From Plantago ovata (Eukaryota > Streptophyta > Magnoliopsida > Lamiales > Plantaginaceae): a DNA stretch of 64,000 nucleotides. Numbering within the stretch: position 1 is the first letter of the stretch; every line of letters begins with the position of its first letter. The translations under genes and the position numbers were made by a program. The notes beneath the pieces are model-generated. The model was not told where the DNA came from and made no database searches. It worked only from the letters and a program-made list of their open reading frames with translations. The stretch spans positions 93,938,365-94,002,364 of the forward strand of contig CM051455.1 in NCBI GenBank assembly GCA_028274465.1, given 5' to 3'. Positions 11,619 to 22,168 of the stretch are shown here, piece after piece.

Positions 11619-12183
11619 CTAGGATAATCTTATTAGATAACTTCAAGAGACGACCAGACTCAGACTCTCATACTACTACCAAACAACGAGACTTAGACTC
11701 TCAGACAAGTATACGTTCTTCGTTTAAAACAAGTCATAACGCAACAAGTCGACTCTTAGACGTCAAAACTCACTCAAGTGTCCTTTTTAACGAGTTTGAA
11801 GGCTTGCTAAAATTCAAACATAGCGAATCGAGAAGCTTTTACACTTCGTCACGATTAGCTAATTCGAATCAAACCAAGCAAACAAACTCGCCATTAGAAC
11901 TACCCAACCAATCCAACACATTCTCATGCAATCACAACATCACCATAATCATATCATAACTCAAATTCAAGGCTAACAATCATCAAACAATTACATAGCA
12001 AAAATTCGAATCATAGAGTTCATCATAAATCAAGAGGAGCAAAAATTCGAATTTAGACATCACATCTAGTAAGAAACATGCTCAACAATCATCATCAAAC
12101 TCTAATTCACCAATGCATAACACAATTGAAGCTTATTAAGATAAAATCCCAAATTCAAGAAGGTTAGGGTTCATGAGAGGTAC
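11619..12183 (-). other. Predicted intron before ORF2 (E3)
   Basis: In minus sense, donor CAAAG|GTACCT and acceptor ATCCTAG|G bracket 565 bp. The CATGAACCCTAA block just inside the donor is shared with E2, E5 and E6. Confidence 0.58.
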
Positions 12184-12365
12184 CTTTGATTCCTTGTTAT
12201 GGATGCTTCAAACGTGAAATTTAATCGGTTTAGATGATAGAGGGGGTGATGGGCTTTGTAAAATGCACAAGATTGCAAGAATTGGTGGAGAATTGAGAGA
12301 GATTGAGATTTTTGGGGTGCTAAATCGGCAATGGAGGAAAAAACGAAGTGGGGGGTTTGAAACAC

Positions 12366-12605
12366 AAGTGCCCCGCTTGCTTCCTTAAGGAAAGCCAAGC
12401 GAAGCGCTTGGGCATCCCAAGCGAAGCGCTTGGCAAGCGGTCCGCTTGGGAACTCCCAAGCGCTCCACTTGGATTTCCATTAAGAATTTTCATTCTTACT
12501 GGAAATTCAAGAGGACCGCTTGGGCGTGCCAAGCGCTTCGCTTGGATTTCCCTTACTGGAAATCCAAGCGGACCGCTTGGGCTTTCCAAGCGGTTCGCTT
12601 GGGAC
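12366..12605 (-). repeat. Family B palindrome cluster between gag-protease and ORF2 (E3)
   Basis: About eight near-palindromes of the CCAAGCG-N-CGCTTGG type, with an interleaved TTACTGGAAAT repeat. It holds the same place as the GGCGANTCGCC cluster of family A. Confidence 0.82.
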
Positions 12606-12723
12606 CTAAAGCTCCCAAATCCATTTTTTTCGACTTTTGCTAAATTTTCACCCCAAAAACCTTGTCTAAACAACGAAACAAAATTTTAAACATTCTTCTA
12701 ATCTATATGCAATTACCTACAAC

Positions 12724-12741
12724 CTCGGGTTGCCTCCCGAG
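12724..12741 (-). other. Conserved stem-loop after gag-protease (E3)
   Basis: In minus sense, CTCGGG-AGGCAA-CCCGAG. Compared with family A (TCCGGG...CCCGGA) the two outer base pairs are swapped on both sides, which keeps the pairing. Confidence 0.78.
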
Positions 12742-12783
12742 AAGCGCCTTCGTTTAAAAGTCGTTGGCTCGACTCATCTTAGC

Positions 12784-15080
12784 TCATGCGGGATCAATTT
12801 TGCATCGGGTACTAGACTTCCCCGTCCAAGTGCTCTTCAAAGCACCAAGTCCCTGCACATCTTGACGAACATAAAGAGGACCAAAGTATCCTACAAGTTC
12901 GTTAGTATCAACATAAGCACATGAATTAACTATGGCTCGCAACGTATGTTGCTTGCCATTTACCTCGAAGCTACATGTACGACGGTACATGTCTATCACC
13001 ATATGTACTTTGTTGATGAAGGCTCTACCCAAGAGAACCACATCCTTGAGCTTAGCAGAAGATGTAGGCATAACGATGAAATTAGTCTTCACCTCTACAC
13101 CGGCAACCCTCACCGCCAAGTTCTCAATCACACCCAACGGCTTTTCATGGACCCATCCGCTAATTGAACCATGCATTTCATAGGTCTCAAGCCAGACAAA
13201 CCCGACTCTTCATACACGTTCAAAGGTATAACATTCACACCCGCTCTCGTGCCTAGAGTTGCCACTATTCCATCCTTCTTCCCCAAGCCGATTTCAACAT
13301 GGAAGCTCTCTTGGATGGGCACTTCCACCATCTCATCCTCAGACGATGAGTTTTCTTTCACCTCTTCAACTATCGCATCAGATTGTGCGACAACTTCCTC
13401 TTCCATAACCACCTTAGGAGTCTCAACCTCCTCACTCACCTTGCAAGTTTCAGTTATCTTGCAACTTGGCACCTCAACTCGTGCATTGTCTCTCACAACC
13501 GTGATCTCCACGGGCAAATCAGTCACCACGGTTATAGCCATGGCTTTCTCCGTGTTTCCGGGAAACTTCCCTTGCTCTCTACTCGCCCCTCGATCTATAA
13601 GCTCTTGTAGCTTCTTATGGAGACTGCTACTACTAGCCTCAAGCTTCTCAAAGCGTTGATTGTTAGTAGCCTCATTACGATAGTAATGCTCCATGAATTT
13701 ATTCGTCTTCATAACCAGATCATTGAGTGAAGAGACAAGAGGTGAAGGAAGCACCCCTCCACCTTGTGGTCCCGAACTAGCAACCTGAGGCGGAGGTGTA
13801 GGATTAGAAGGCGGTGCTCCTTCATACCAATTGTTCCCATAGGTGAGACGACTTCTATCTTGATTAGGCCCATAGGCATTTTGATCCGGGTTATGAAGAT
13901 AACCACGGTTGCCTTGATTCTGGTACCCACCTCGGGGTCCACGGTTTTGTGGCCTCACATTGCCATAACCTTGCCCGTAGTTCACATCTCCAACTACTTG
14001 CTCTCCCTCAGCACCATATACTTCTTGACGGACATCGTTCGTGATATATTGCTCTCTAGCAAATTCAGAACGGCATAAGTAGGCCGGGTGCCCATAGTTC
14101 TTGCACACACCACAAACTTCCGTAGAAGGAGATGGAACGCTTTGCCTCAAAGCTTGCTTCACTTCATGGGCGAACCCATCGAAGGCATTTTGTTCCACTA
14201 CTACCTTGGCCTCACCTCTTTGCTCCTTTTGGAGCACACGAGCCCTCACATTCCGGTTTTGGGAATTCCGGTACATCATGTCCAGCTTCACTTGGGCTTG
14301 AGAAGGAAGCAACTCCCCCATACTACCTCCACAAATACTATCCACTTGAGATTGAATCTCAGGATGTAAACCATTGTAAAAGAATTGGAGAAGCTGACCT
14401 TTATCATACCCGTTATGTGGGCATCGATGATGCAACCCTATGAAACGATCATAGGCCTCGTGGAAAGGCTCATCGTACCTCTGCTCGAAGGAGCTTATTT
14501 GGCTCTTCATAGCCATTGTCTTGGAAGCGGGGTAGTAACGCTCCATGAACTTATCAAAACATAGATCCCATGTTGTCAAAGACCCGGCCTCCAAAGTATT
14601 GAGCCAAGCCTTTGCACGATCACCTAGCCCCATAGAAAAGACCTTCATGCGGAGATCATCATCCGTAACACCAGCTCCTGGTCGCCCAAGATGGAGAACA
14701 AAGTTCTCGAGCTCATTCAAGTACCCAATCACGTCCTCATTAGCCATCCCATAGAATTTGGGTAGTTGTTGGAACATGTGATTCGTGATCTCCATGTTCC
14801 TTGTGGCATCATTGAGGACAATTGCTGGTCCTCTAGCCCCAACCGTAGGCTTAGTAAGTGTACGTATGGGCCGCTCCGCCATTTCACCTTCCAAGTAAAC
14901 CAATTCCAGAATTGGCTCCAAAAGATAAGAAGAAGACTCTTACCGAATACCAGAAGTAGAAGCTCTAGATGCTACTCCTTCAAAATCGAGATTCAAATTC
15001 CTCCTTCTCCTTTGAAACAAACGATCGATCTCGTCTACAAAAGGTTCAATAATAGGTCCACCCGTTCGGGTTCTAGGCAT
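12784..15080 (-). pseudogene. gag-protease pseudogene of E3
   Basis: The first ATG is at 15080 (protein starts MPRTRTGG, like MPHTRSRG in E6). An in-frame TAA at 14942-14940 interrupts it early. From 14939 the frame is open for about 600 codons through the Athila-type gag domain, a good zinc knuckle (C-X2-C-X4-H-X4-C, CGVCKNYGHPAYLC), a Gly/Gln/Asn-rich stretch and an acidic linker. A frameshift near 13140 moves the protease C-terminal half to another frame, ending at 12784. The protease site reads GTR instead of DTG. Gag is clearly related to family A but much diverged. Confidence 0.88.
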
Positions 15081-15202
15081 GCACTCACCTGAAAAACAAG
15101 ATAGTGAGTATCTCAAGCAAAAAGAAACAAAAACAGAAATGAGTCAAAGAAGAGATGTTGGCTGGAAAAAAAAAACAAAAACATGCAAAGCATGCATAAG
15201 GT

Positions 15203-15656
15203 GGTAGAATGTAGAATATGCATGCTTTGGCAAGCGAAGCGCTTTGGGCACTCCAAGCGCTTCGCTTGGCTTCTGTGCCTAAGCTCCTGGAAATTGGAGC
15301 GGAGCGGTTCACTATTCCAGGCGCTTAGCTTGGCTCCTGGGCAGATTTTTGTCTTCAAACTCAATCTTTTTGCCCTCGCATGGCCCTCGGGTGCCTTGGA
15401 CTCATCCTTCTCGATGCTTATTGAAGCTCAAACACTTACGAACAAGCCACGGAGATTGGGGAACTTCAACGGGGCCATCTTTTCATCAAAAACGCTCGTT
15501 TTTAGCTCCAAAAACGTCGTTTCGTACCTAAGTGCCTGAAAATGCAGAAAACACAAAACGTGACACTATTCTACAAAACTAATCAAAAAACAAGGCTAGA
15601 AGATAGCAAAAGAAGGTAAAAAAGACAAGATGAACGCATCAAAAATACGTTCATCA
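15203..15656 (-). repeat. 5' LTR remnant of E3, with an inverted segment
   Basis: From 15229 to 15656 it matches 8784-9212 of the 3' LTR nearly base for base. Before that, 15203-15229 is the reverse complement of 8379-8406. About 950 bp of the LTR and the whole PBS are missing. Family B palindromes occupy 15229-15345. Confidence 0.82.
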
Positions 15657-15661
15657 AGCAA

Positions 15662-16571
15662 CCATGCCTACGAGTATTCAAGGGCCTCTAGGGGGATAGG
15701 AAGTGACATTACGGATGTGATCTGCAACAGGGAGTACAGGTTTCCAGAAACCGGAGCACAACCTGCACGGATCCGTTAGAGCGACCTTAGCATCGAGGCT
15801 ATGGTGATGATGAAATTCTGCATCTTCAACTTGATCCCTAGAAAGAATGACACTTGGATACAGCCAAATTACGCCGAGCTCCTCTATTGCTTGATAGGCA
15901 AGCATCGAATCGACATCGATCACATCATGTATGAGGAGTATGAGCGCCACTGGGAAAAGAAGAAGAAGCCCTTCATCGTTCCAAACTTCATCACTGCCTA
16001 CTGCAAATATTACGGGGTCGAGGACATTGATGAGGGGGATTGCGAGGTCGCTGCCCTTTCACCTACGACTATTGATGTGCAGCTTGCTAGGTATCAAATG
16101 AAGAACCCCACGGCTACCGCTGCTGATGTGGAAGCACCCTTCCAACCGACCGATTTAGATAATGAAAATGATTATGAGGATGCTATGGAATTTGATGATG
16201 GCCGAGCCCCTATCCCGGATATTCCTTTTGTCCATAGAGCACCACATGCACCGCCTCGAGTACCACATAGGTCTAGAGGTATTGACTTCTCTGATTTTCG
16301 GGCCTACCTCGATGACCGTTTCGGTAGAGTTGATGCTAGTGTTGCAGCCTTGACCACTTCTGTCCAAGGAATGCGACAAGACCTCGACGGGCACATTGCC
16401 CAGCGCAACCGCGATTGGGAGATATTTGAGGAGCATCGCCGAGAGGATAGGCAAGCAAGGTGGGAGCAACAACAGCTCATCCGTCAGCAACAGGAGGCTC
16501 TACAGCAGTCCAATGATCTCCTGTTTGACATGTGGAGGGACTATTATGGGGATTACAATCCCGATAACTAG
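15662..16571 (+). pseudogene. ORF2 of E2, C-terminal part
   Basis: It continues the frame broken by E3 at 7807. A single TAG at 15777-15779 (Gln codon in E5) interrupts it. After that, 265 codons are open, with the second half of the plant transposon protein domain (...FCIFNLIPRKNDTWIQ...HRIDIDHIMYEEYERHW...FITAYCKYYGVE), an acidic linker with PPHAP repeats, and a predicted coiled coil (RFGRVDASVAALTTSVQGM... to the Gln-rich QQQLIRQQQEAL). It ends DYNPDN at 16571. Apart from one stop and the E3 insertion the gene is intact, about 430 codons in all. Confidence 0.78.
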
Positions 16572-18122
16572 TCTTTCCACATGTCCACTCTCAGCCAACC
16601 AAGGCCAAACCGTTCGGTAATATCTAGTATCACTTCTTATTACTCATTCTCTTTTGCTAGGAACTAGCTTAAGTTTCATACGGAGGATGGGATGTGAACC
16701 GTGATGTTAAGTATTGTTTGGCTTTGTGTTGGTTGGTATCTTGTTTTTTCGTCTGCATTTGCATTTGCACGTTTACTGCTTTGTTAGTTTTTAGGTTGCA
16801 TACACTACATTCATCCTAGGATAGTCTTGCATGTTTTATATGGAGTTTATTGCCAAATTTTTTGAACTTTTTTATTGGGTAGATTAACTAATTATGACAT
16901 TAATCATATGCTTCATCTCTATGAATTTGCTTGAGGTTTTTCTCGCTTGGCTTGTCACATTTATGTATTGCACTTAGTTAAGCTTGGTAGTGTCGACATC
17001 ACTTAGTGGTGTTTTCTCTACTGCGGTTCACGAAGGCCTTTATAATAGGATGATGCATGTTAGGGTCTTATGGTTGTTTTTCGGAGTAATTATGTACCTA
17101 AGAGGCAACAAGTCTTCACCATGCTTTGAGATTCCTAAATGCCTAGGAAGGAGGTAGTCTGAGATTGTGTGATCATTTGTTTGCAACCTATTCTCCCGAA
17201 TAGGTTTGGGGAGGGGGTTACGCTACCATTATACTTGTTTTTCATTTTTAAATTTGTGTTGTGAGTTTATTTTTTATTTCTCGTAAATTTTGTACTCCAA
17301 CCTATTCTTTCGAATAGGTTTGGGGAAGTCGTTTGTGTGTCATTTTTGTTTCTTTTTCGTTGTGCTACTGCTGGGTAAAAAAAATCGAAAAAAAAGAGAA
17401 GTAGAAAAATTCCAGGAAAAAAGAAAAAAAAACAGGAAAAGAAAAAAAAAAAAAAGAAGAAAAAAAAGAAGAAAAGACCCCAAAAAAGCAAAGAAGGGTC
17501 CAAAAAAGAAAGTCAAAAAGCAGTTTAGCAAAGTGTTATGTCTCATTTTCAAATTCTTGTAATGTTCGTAATCGTGTTGTAATTTTATATCTTTTCTTTT
17601 TATTTGAGTGTCATCTGTTCTAGACCACCCTCGTCCTGCCATTCAGGAAGTGGTGAATAGCTTAAGGCTTTGCTTGAGAGATGGGTAGAATAGGGGAGTG
17701 TTATCTTTTTTAGGGAACCCTCCTTCGTTTGATGAGAGCAAGTATTGGTTTGACCTCTTTGAGTAAAAGTCTTAACTTGGTGAACAACAGTAAGTCCTCA
17801 GTTTCATAGGCACGGGACAACCATTCGTATTTTAACATGTTTCATTACGTCGTCACTGACTAGGTCCAGGTAGAGAATGTTACGAGAGACTATCTTGTCT
17901 TGACATAAGTGCTTATGTGAATGTGTATGAGTCAATCGAGGCATTCTTCAACCTATATTCATGTTATGATTTGTATGGTTTTTTATCATATGTTTTTTAA
18001 TAGATTCAATAGATTAGTTCATTTCATTTGACATGAGACTTCATTTTTTGTGTTGCATTGTTTTTTGCATTAGAGTCTAGTTTAGTTGCTTGAGGACAAG
18101 CAAAGGTTCGATTTGGGGAGTT
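16572..18122 (+). other. 3' non-coding region of E2 with hairpin+PPT modules
   Basis: No gene. It contains AACCTATTC/GAATAGGTT hairpins with TTTGGGGA runs at 17185-17217 and 17299-17326, an A/G tract at 17376-17510 with the ATTCCAGGAAAA core, a TTGCTTGAGGACAAGCAA hairpin at about 18087-18104, and the 3' PPT at 18107-18122. Confidence 0.78.
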
Positions 18123-18579
18123 TCATGAATGTGTATTTTACACTCTCATTTGAGTCTTTTTCACCTATTTTAGCTATCTATGTTAATTTAGCTATATTTT
18201 AGTGCATTTTATTAGAATAGTGTCACGTTTCCCTTTAGTTTGTATTTTACAGGTTTTGGATGAAAAACGAGGTTCTCCGGGCAATTATATTGAAGTAGAC
18301 AAGGAATTGGTGTTCCGAAGGCCTAATTGGAGTATCTGAAAGATTCCGGATAGGATTTGAAGTCAAGGGGTCGAGTCTGAAGGCTAAAAAAGGTCACTAG
18401 AAGGCAAAAACCGAGTCCGAAAAGGGGAAGAAATCCAAAAATGAGTCGAAAACACGTATCTGGCCGAAAAATACTCCCGGGCGAGTCGCCCGGGACGTGG
18501 GGCGAATCGCCCCACACCAGGCGAATCGCCCGGTGTGTGGGGCCCTTCGCCCCACACCTCCCGAATATCTATATATAGT
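18123..18579 (+). repeat. 3' LTR of E2 (right part missing)
   Basis: It follows the PPT, but the terminal TG has become TC (TCATGAATG). It has four GGCGANTCGCC palindromes at about 18478-18555 and the TATA box CTATATATAG at 18569-18578, then breaks off 1-2 bp later. Confidence 0.86.
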
Positions 18580-18626
18580 AATCCAAAAACCATACAAATC
18601 ATAACATGAATCACAAAAAGCCAATT
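18580..18626 (-). repeat. Scrap of family A internal DNA between E2 and E4
   Basis: 18583-18610 matches the region 140 bp inside the 3' LTR of E1 (648-672). The last bases GCCAATT are the first PBS bases next to the E4 LTR. So nearly all of E4 between PBS and 3' end has been deleted. Confidence 0.6.
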
Positions 18627-19806
18627 TGATGAACGAGATTGTCAGACTCAATTAATCAAATAAATTTGTTTTTAGCCAAAGGCAACTCACAACTACAACG
18701 AAAACCAAGGCACGTAGTGTAGAAGTAAGATAACCTCGATTGTCGATCTCTAAGGACTATAACTAGCTTTATCAAATTTAACTTAAACTATAAATCAGAA
18801 ATCAAGCAAAGCACATATTTTTCTTATCAATATAATGGAAGTTAGTGATAGTATGATCATTCAATACAACGGGTAATCATCATGCATGAAGTACTTGAAG
18901 TTTGTATAGAAATCCATGATCGTGAATTGTCCTACGTGTTCCTTTAAATTCAACACTACGAAGATAGATGGCTTAGATAGATCAAAGAAATAAAACAATA
19001 AATCATGTCTTAAACGCGCGAAGCCACTCATGCATAATTAAGAACCCTAGCTAAGAAATCACATACTATCACCAACGATAGATTTAGCTACTCATAGATA
19101 AATTGCAATGAACAAGAATCAAAGCAAGATCGAATGAAAACATGTCGAATGAAATAAATAAAAGCAGAAAAATCGTGATATACAAGTTACCAACGAAGGT
19201 TGTCAATCTCCGATGAATTGCTAACTCACAAGCAAGAATCGAAAATCAAAGATGTCCAATCTTAAGCTTCCAAATTAATAAGAAAAAGAGTCTTCTATGC
19301 TAATAATTCCCAGAACAGGCTCTGGAGAATTTGTCTCTCAAAATAAGGTGAAAAGGTATGAAAAACGACTAAAATAGGCAAACATATATATAGATATCGT
19401 AACAGTGTGCGGAGAACCGCCCAGGATGCCAGACGAACCGCCGGCACCGAGCGAACCGCCCGGGACTTCCAGTCGGTGGTTAGCGAGTTTTTGGACTTTG
19501 TTTCCTTTTCGGACTCGAATTTTACCTTCTAGTGACCTTTAAGCCTTGAAACTCGTCCCCGAGGCCTCAAATCTCATCCGGAACCTTCTAGATACACCAC
19601 GAATGTCCTCGAAACACCAAAACTTCGTCCTCTTCATCAATATTGCCCATAAAAATACGTTTTTTACCTAAACCTGAAAAATGCAAAGAAAAGGGAAACG
19701 TGACACTATTCTAATAAAATGCACTAAAATATAAGCTAAATTAACCTAGAGGATAGCTAAATTGGTGAAAAAGACCCGAATGAAAGTATAAAATACACGT
19801 TCATCA
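18627..19806 (-). repeat. E4: minus-strand family A LTR (5' LTR of a collapsed element)
   Basis: Complete from TGATGAACG to ACGTTCATCA, 1180 bp. Its palindromes (19399-19470) are a divergent GCGAACCGCCC type. The left flank keeps the first PBS bases, so this is a 5' LTR rather than a true solo LTR. The right flank cuts the antisense gene of the next element. No TSD is visible (CAATT against GATCC). Confidence 0.82.
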
Positions 19807-20788
19807 GATCCTTACCCGGAGCATGTGTTTGAGCCTCCTCGGCAGCAGCTTTTGCTCTTCGAGCTGCTCTGTCCTCGACATGCCGTTGAAACTCGATCTC
19901 TTCCAAGGGGTTTGGAGGCCGAGTGTTACTGGGAAATGTGAAATCAATGGACCGAGGATACACTGAATGGTAACTGATCTCCTCCTCGGGGCATACTTAT
20001 GCCCGATGAGCAAGTCTCTCTGAGCTTGCCTATTCATCTCAGATATAGATGGAAACGATGGCATGGTGGTGCTCGGACCAGCTTCATTCGCATGCACATC
20101 CATTATAGCTCGAGGAATTTCCTCCTCGTCATCAGTGACCACAGTCTGACGAGTGGTTTGACGGGGGAATCTAACTCTCTTTTGCGGAGGAGTTGTCCGG
20201 GGAGAGGTAGCATCATCATCATCACTATCAACTATGACGATACCCTTGTCACGCTGAACAGAATGGTCGCCCTCCTCGTACAATGACAGCGCCAGATCTG
20301 GTCGCTCCGTATCATCCATGTCCTCAACCCGTATGTCCATCGGAGGAACATCGTCGAAAGCACCATAGTTCCGACCATGGACTTGAGCGGCCAAAGTAAT
20401 AAGTTCAACGGACACCCCATGATTGGAAGGACCTCCCTCCTCTTCGGTCCTATCATCGATGAAGTTCTCGTCCTCGCTCCGACGCCTCTTGTGAGTAACT
20501 AGTCGATACTCGGTTGCTTCTTCTTGCTCCTCGGTCTCATCATCATCATCTTCATCCTGGGCGTCCTCGCCTCCTTCACCCTCCCCGAGGTGTTCTTCTT
20601 CCCCGGATCCCTCAGATCCTTCTTCCTCCCCGGGATTCAGGAGCAGGCTCCTCGCCCACGGCGGCATGCTCCAAAGTGGTATCTAGAAACGTCGCCGATA
20701 TCTCTGACGTATTGGCTGACGTAGTATGGTCGCTCCCATACTCCTCGACCTCGTGGCAGTTTTGGCTGTCGTTGCTTCTCTCGGACAT
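19807..20788 (-). pseudogene. Antisense gene of the Tat-like element: acidic protein of unknown function
   Basis: The ATG at 20788 (MSERSNDSQN...) stands 1 bp after a predicted acceptor CCCTTTTAG|G. The N-terminal 60 residues, then after a frameshift near 20640 a long Glu/Asp-rich stretch, a basic RRRSEDE segment, an SDDDD run, a PPQKRVRFPRQ nuclear-signal-like segment, and after a second frameshift near 19985 an Ala/Arg/Glu helix (RHVEDRAARRAKAAAEEAQ). The 3' end is cut by the E4 LTR. No domain I recognise. The composition suggests a nuclear, disordered protein. Confidence 0.55.
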
Positions 20789-20789
20789 C

Positions 20790-21304
20790 CTAAAAGGGTA
20801 GGCCAAGAAGAGTTAGGATGGTTGGTGATAGTCCGAGAGGTCCGTTTATGTATTTTGTTACGTTCGACCTCCCGAATGGAGAAAAATCTCAAAAAAGGGT
20901 GTAACATAACAAGAAGTTATTCTACAAAGGCGATGAGCATGCAAGGAAAGCGAAGAGACACAATTACAAGCATATTATGAGCATACAAAAGATCGAGGAG
21001 CATAAGAGCAACCAACCGCTCAAAAATGACGACAAGGTCTAAACGCTCCTAATTACATACTTCTACAGTAACGATGGTACACTAAGGAGACAAAGGGGAA
21101 TTTCGAAAAAAGTAAAGAGGGGCAGCATACATTCCAGTCAGTCCGTTTAAGTTCTTTTTTAAGTCTCCTAATTACCAGCCGAAAGTTCAGGCCATCGGAA
21201 GAAAATCGGAAGCAATGATTCAGGAAAGGCCGATCCGAAAGTATAAAGTGTAAAAGGGCACAAAGATTACAACAAGCAATTGAAGTTTCGTGATGAAAAC
21301 TTAC
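20790..21304 (-). other. Predicted 5'-UTR intron of the antisense gene
   Basis: In minus sense, donor CCCAA|GTAAGTTTTC is near consensus, and the acceptor CCCTTTTAG|G directly precedes the ATG. 515 bp. Confidence 0.55.
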
Positions 21305-21515
21305 TTGGGAAAGTTGGGTCGAAGGCTTGAAATCGGAAACAGCACCGGAAAACTCAAACTCCGCCGGAAAAAAGAAAAGTTGATCGGTAAATAAGGTCCT
21401 CGCTCTGCTTTTGTATCGACGAGACTGCTTTCCGATCGTCGTAAGATGGTCCTTGCTCTCTCTGTATGCTCTGAGTGAATATGTTGCGAAAAAGTGTGGA
21501 ATGATTCGGTCTTGA

Positions 21516-21525
21516 CTATTTATAG
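21516..21525 (-). promoter_or_regulatory. TATA box of the antisense gene
   Basis: CTATAAATAG in minus sense, in the context CTTCTATAAATAGTCAAG. It would place the start near 21490 and give an exon 1 of about 185 bp before the predicted donor at 21304. Confidence 0.6.
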
Positions 21526-22152
21526 AAGGGTATCTCGGGAATACGAACCGTCACATACCCTCGCTCTATCCAGACCGAACACGTATCCGCTATTAACGGC
21601 CTAGATCACAGCTGCCTGACGGATTTACCGATCTACCCTCCACGCTCCCGCTCCGACACTTTTTCCCAGGTGGACGCGGATTACATAATCACCCAAGATA
21701 ATCCGCGGAGCGAGGACCATGTCACGTGGATAAACTGAAGAGCGACGAGCGACCATTCACCCGAGAAGAAGAATTAAAGGATTCCTTTTTACGGTACCGA
21801 GGAGCCACTTTCTCATGAAGCTTCTCGAGAAATCATTCCATTCCATTTACTCACAATTGTCTCATCGAGACATTATACAAAGAGTATAGCGAAGAGGCAA
21901 AAAATCGAATAACCTATTCCCACCAAGGAACACTTACCCAGATCCGATCTCTACCCAGTAAATATACCCCTTTTATGAGGTCCGAGCAACGTCTGCTCGC
22001 ACCCTATGAAAAGGGGGGGAAGGGAGAGATAGGAGGAGGGAAAGGCACCAAGGTGCGAATACGGAAATTGTTTTTCGCCCACTACTAGTCGAGGCTCTGC
22101 TCGACCTCTACTTCAACATAGTTCCTCAACTATCTTCTACAAAGATACTTGT
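21526..22152. other. Non-coding stretch between antisense promoter and PPT
   Basis: No ORF of note. It is GC-richer than its surroundings and probably holds the upstream region of the antisense promoter (inference). Confidence 0.4.
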
Positions 22153-22168
22153 AAACTAGGGGGACATA
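22153..22168 (+). other. Polypurine tract of the Tat-like element
   Basis: AAACTAGGGGGACATA directly before TGTTGGTG, which fixes the LTR as 3' and on the plus strand. Confidence 0.6.

Larger units (their letters stand above)
7808..15656 (-). mobile_element. E3: family B Ty3/gypsy element inside ORF2 of E2
   Basis: Flanked by the 5-bp TSD AGCAA (7803-7807 and 15657-15661), with TG at the left and CA at the right end. Minus-strand order is 5' LTR remnant, gag-protease pseudogene, stem-loop, palindromes, intron, ORF2, palindromes, purine tract, PPT and 3' LTR. Gag and the layout are homologous to family A, but the palindromes and LTR sequence are different. No reverse transcriptase or integrase is present. 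Removing E3 and one TSD makes ORF2 of E2 read on in frame, which confirms the boundaries. Confidence 0.92.
3369..18579 (+). mobile_element. E2: family A gag-protease/ORF2 element, interrupted by E3
   Basis: Plus-strand element with a left-truncated 5' LTR (3369-3973), tRNA-Asp PBS, gag-protease pseudogene, leader with palindromes, intron, ORF2 and a right-truncated 3' LTR (18123-18579). E3 (7808-15656) is inserted in ORF2. There is no reverse transcriptase or integrase between gag-protease and the 3' LTR, so the element is non-autonomous by design or by an old shared loss, since E5 and E6 lack them too. Without E3 it is about 7.4 kb. Confidence 0.9.

Noticed and set aside
12366..12605. CRISPR-like array
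   Set aside because: Palindromic units are irregularly spaced, vary in sequence, are shared with LTRs, and lie in a plant retrotransposon.
17290..17562. Open frame with a hydrophobic start and a Lys/Arg-rich tail, present in sense orientation in E1, E2, E5 and E6
   Set aside because: The tail is translation of an A/G-only tract, which cannot contain a stop codon, and there is no ATG at the start. Its conservation reflects the purine tract.
18627..19806. E4 as a true solo LTR
   Set aside because: The flanking 5-mers do not match, and the left flank keeps the first PBS bases and internal element DNA.
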